Below are positions 63,481-64,000 of a DNA stretch of 64,000 nucleotides, piece by piece (positions within the stretch are counted from its first letter, which is position 1; every line of letters begins with the position of its first letter). The notes beneath the pieces are model-generated. The model did not search any database and was not told where the DNA came from. It saw only the letters and a list, made by a program, of their open reading frames with translations. The position numbers were made by a program, and so were the translations under genes. The stretch lies in contig JADDOH010000495.1 in the NCBI GenBank assembly GCA_016648135.1, positions 62,001 through 126,000 on the forward strand, given 5' to 3'. Source of the stretch: Agrypnia vestita. Its lineage: Eukaryota > Arthropoda > Insecta > Trichoptera > Phryganeidae.

Positions 63481-63679
63481 CAGCATTCAGGATTGTTCAG
63501 AATCATATCAGTTACCGTTTGTTTCCTTTATGTTATCTCCGGCTTGGACGCGAGCGCTTAGTCAATACGCAATATTCCTTATAGGGCACCGTAACGGTCA
63601 TCTCGTACTGAAAATCTCAGAAAGAAAAAACTTTCAAATCTTGTTTCCACTTATTAACAACCGCCATTACTAAACAGTG

Positions 63680-63995
63680 GTCGCTCGGGTTGTTTAGGCG
63701 TGTTAAGCGAATGAATGAGAAAAAAAAATGTAAAAAAGATAATATTTGATGCATGTGATGACGGCGCCAGAAAGAGAGGGCAGCCGCGAAAGACGTGGCA
63801 TGACCAGATTAACCAGATACCAGGAGATCGTTGTGTTAGAAGTCTCAACTCAAATCGTCTTTCTTGGTATTTGAAGATGTTATGCTGTAAAACAAAGAAG
63901 AGAAATATTGAAAAAAAATATGAATGTCAATGAGTGTGTCAGGACAGAAGAATGTGGCGCTCCATCCTCGTCAAATGGCCTATTGGTAAGTAATT
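63680..63995 (+). mobile_element. Non-LTR retrotransposon 3' fragment, family R, in emc intron
   Basis: LFRRVKRMNEKKNVKKIIFD, ACDDGARKRGQPRKTWHDQI, NQIPGDRCVRSLNSNRL in one frame (63715-63933 region), then CVRTEECGAPSS-type tail. Same orientation as emc. Frameshifted remnant. Confidence 0.8.
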
Positions 63996-64000
63996 ATGGC

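Larger units (their letters stand above)
61772..64000 (+). other. emc: emc intron 1 (open at the right edge)
   Basis: Starts with the donor GTAAGA. No acceptor plus Emc-like tail is visible up to 64000, so the intron is at least 2.2 kb. It contains two GC-elevated blocks (61965-62130 and 63200-63480) and a family R fragment at its end. If splicing differs from the predicted donor, a frame ending [12 protein letters not shown] (stop at 61808-61810) would give a read-through form, which is less likely. Confidence 0.65.

Noticed and set aside
63257..63673. 138-codon plus-strand frame in the emc intron
   Set aside because: No Emc C-terminal similarity and no acceptor before it; probably the GC block effect.
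1..64000. CRISPR array, operons, ribosome-binding sites, bacterial insertion sequences
   Set aside because: Repeat spacing, intron signals and element types are those of an animal genome; nothing fits a prokaryotic feature.

Overview
The window looks like AT-rich nuclear DNA from an insect, most likely a moth or butterfly. The one recognisable host gene is the first exon of an extra macrochaetae (emc / Id-type helix-loop-helix) orthologue at 61391-61771 on the + strand. It has a TATA + initiator promoter, a 5' UTR of about 195 nt and a phase-0 splice donor; the rest of the gene lies beyond the right edge. The lepidopteran assignment is an inference from the repeat families: many C-terminal fragments of one non-LTR reverse transcriptase, tRNA-derived SINEs, short Helitrons with a GC hairpin and CTAA/CTAG end, and small foldback elements.

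Layout: about 0-61 kb is a gene-poor, repeat-filled upstream region. Repeats recognised by internal comparison are: (i) family R, about 16 fragments of one non-LTR retrotransposon that nearly always keep only the last 30-200 codons of the reverse transcriptase ORF; (ii) SINE A and SINE B, tRNA-derived; (iii) foldback families M1 and M2; (iv) family G, built around a CCCGTCAAAAATGACG motif; (v) family T, inverted-repeat elements around 43.9-49.3 kb with tRNA-like cores; (vi) other LINE ends (RTE-like, CR1/L2-like and others); (vii) a decayed Helitron (33.0-35.5 kb) that has lost its replication-initiator nuclease and keeps a frameshifted helicase, plus one short non-autonomous Helitron with intact ends (38087-38495).

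The most unusual signal is a set of hammerhead-ribozyme-like motifs (CTGANGA, a GC-paired stem II, GAAAC, a tiny stem III and complementary stem I arms) of the kind known from Penelope-like retroelements. At least five sequence-distinct families are present. Four loci are inverted pairs whose two motifs point outward, including a 668-bp near-perfect palindrome at 45214-45881. Three different families also lie in tandem at 12.16-12.75 kb. All assignments come from reading the sequence; no folding or cleavage was computed.

Between the repeats lie blocks of raised GC without a convincing ORF (for example 11.2-11.5, 22.4-22.7, 44.3-44.7, 47.9-48.25, 50.9-51.15, 52.0-52.3, 58.85-59.1 kb and the emc promoter and intron). 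These are candidate cis-regulatory elements, plausibly for emc because no other gene is visible. A heat-shock-like promoter (31.5-31.65 kb) and an isolated four-unit heat-shock element (19355-19372) have no recognisable gene behind them.
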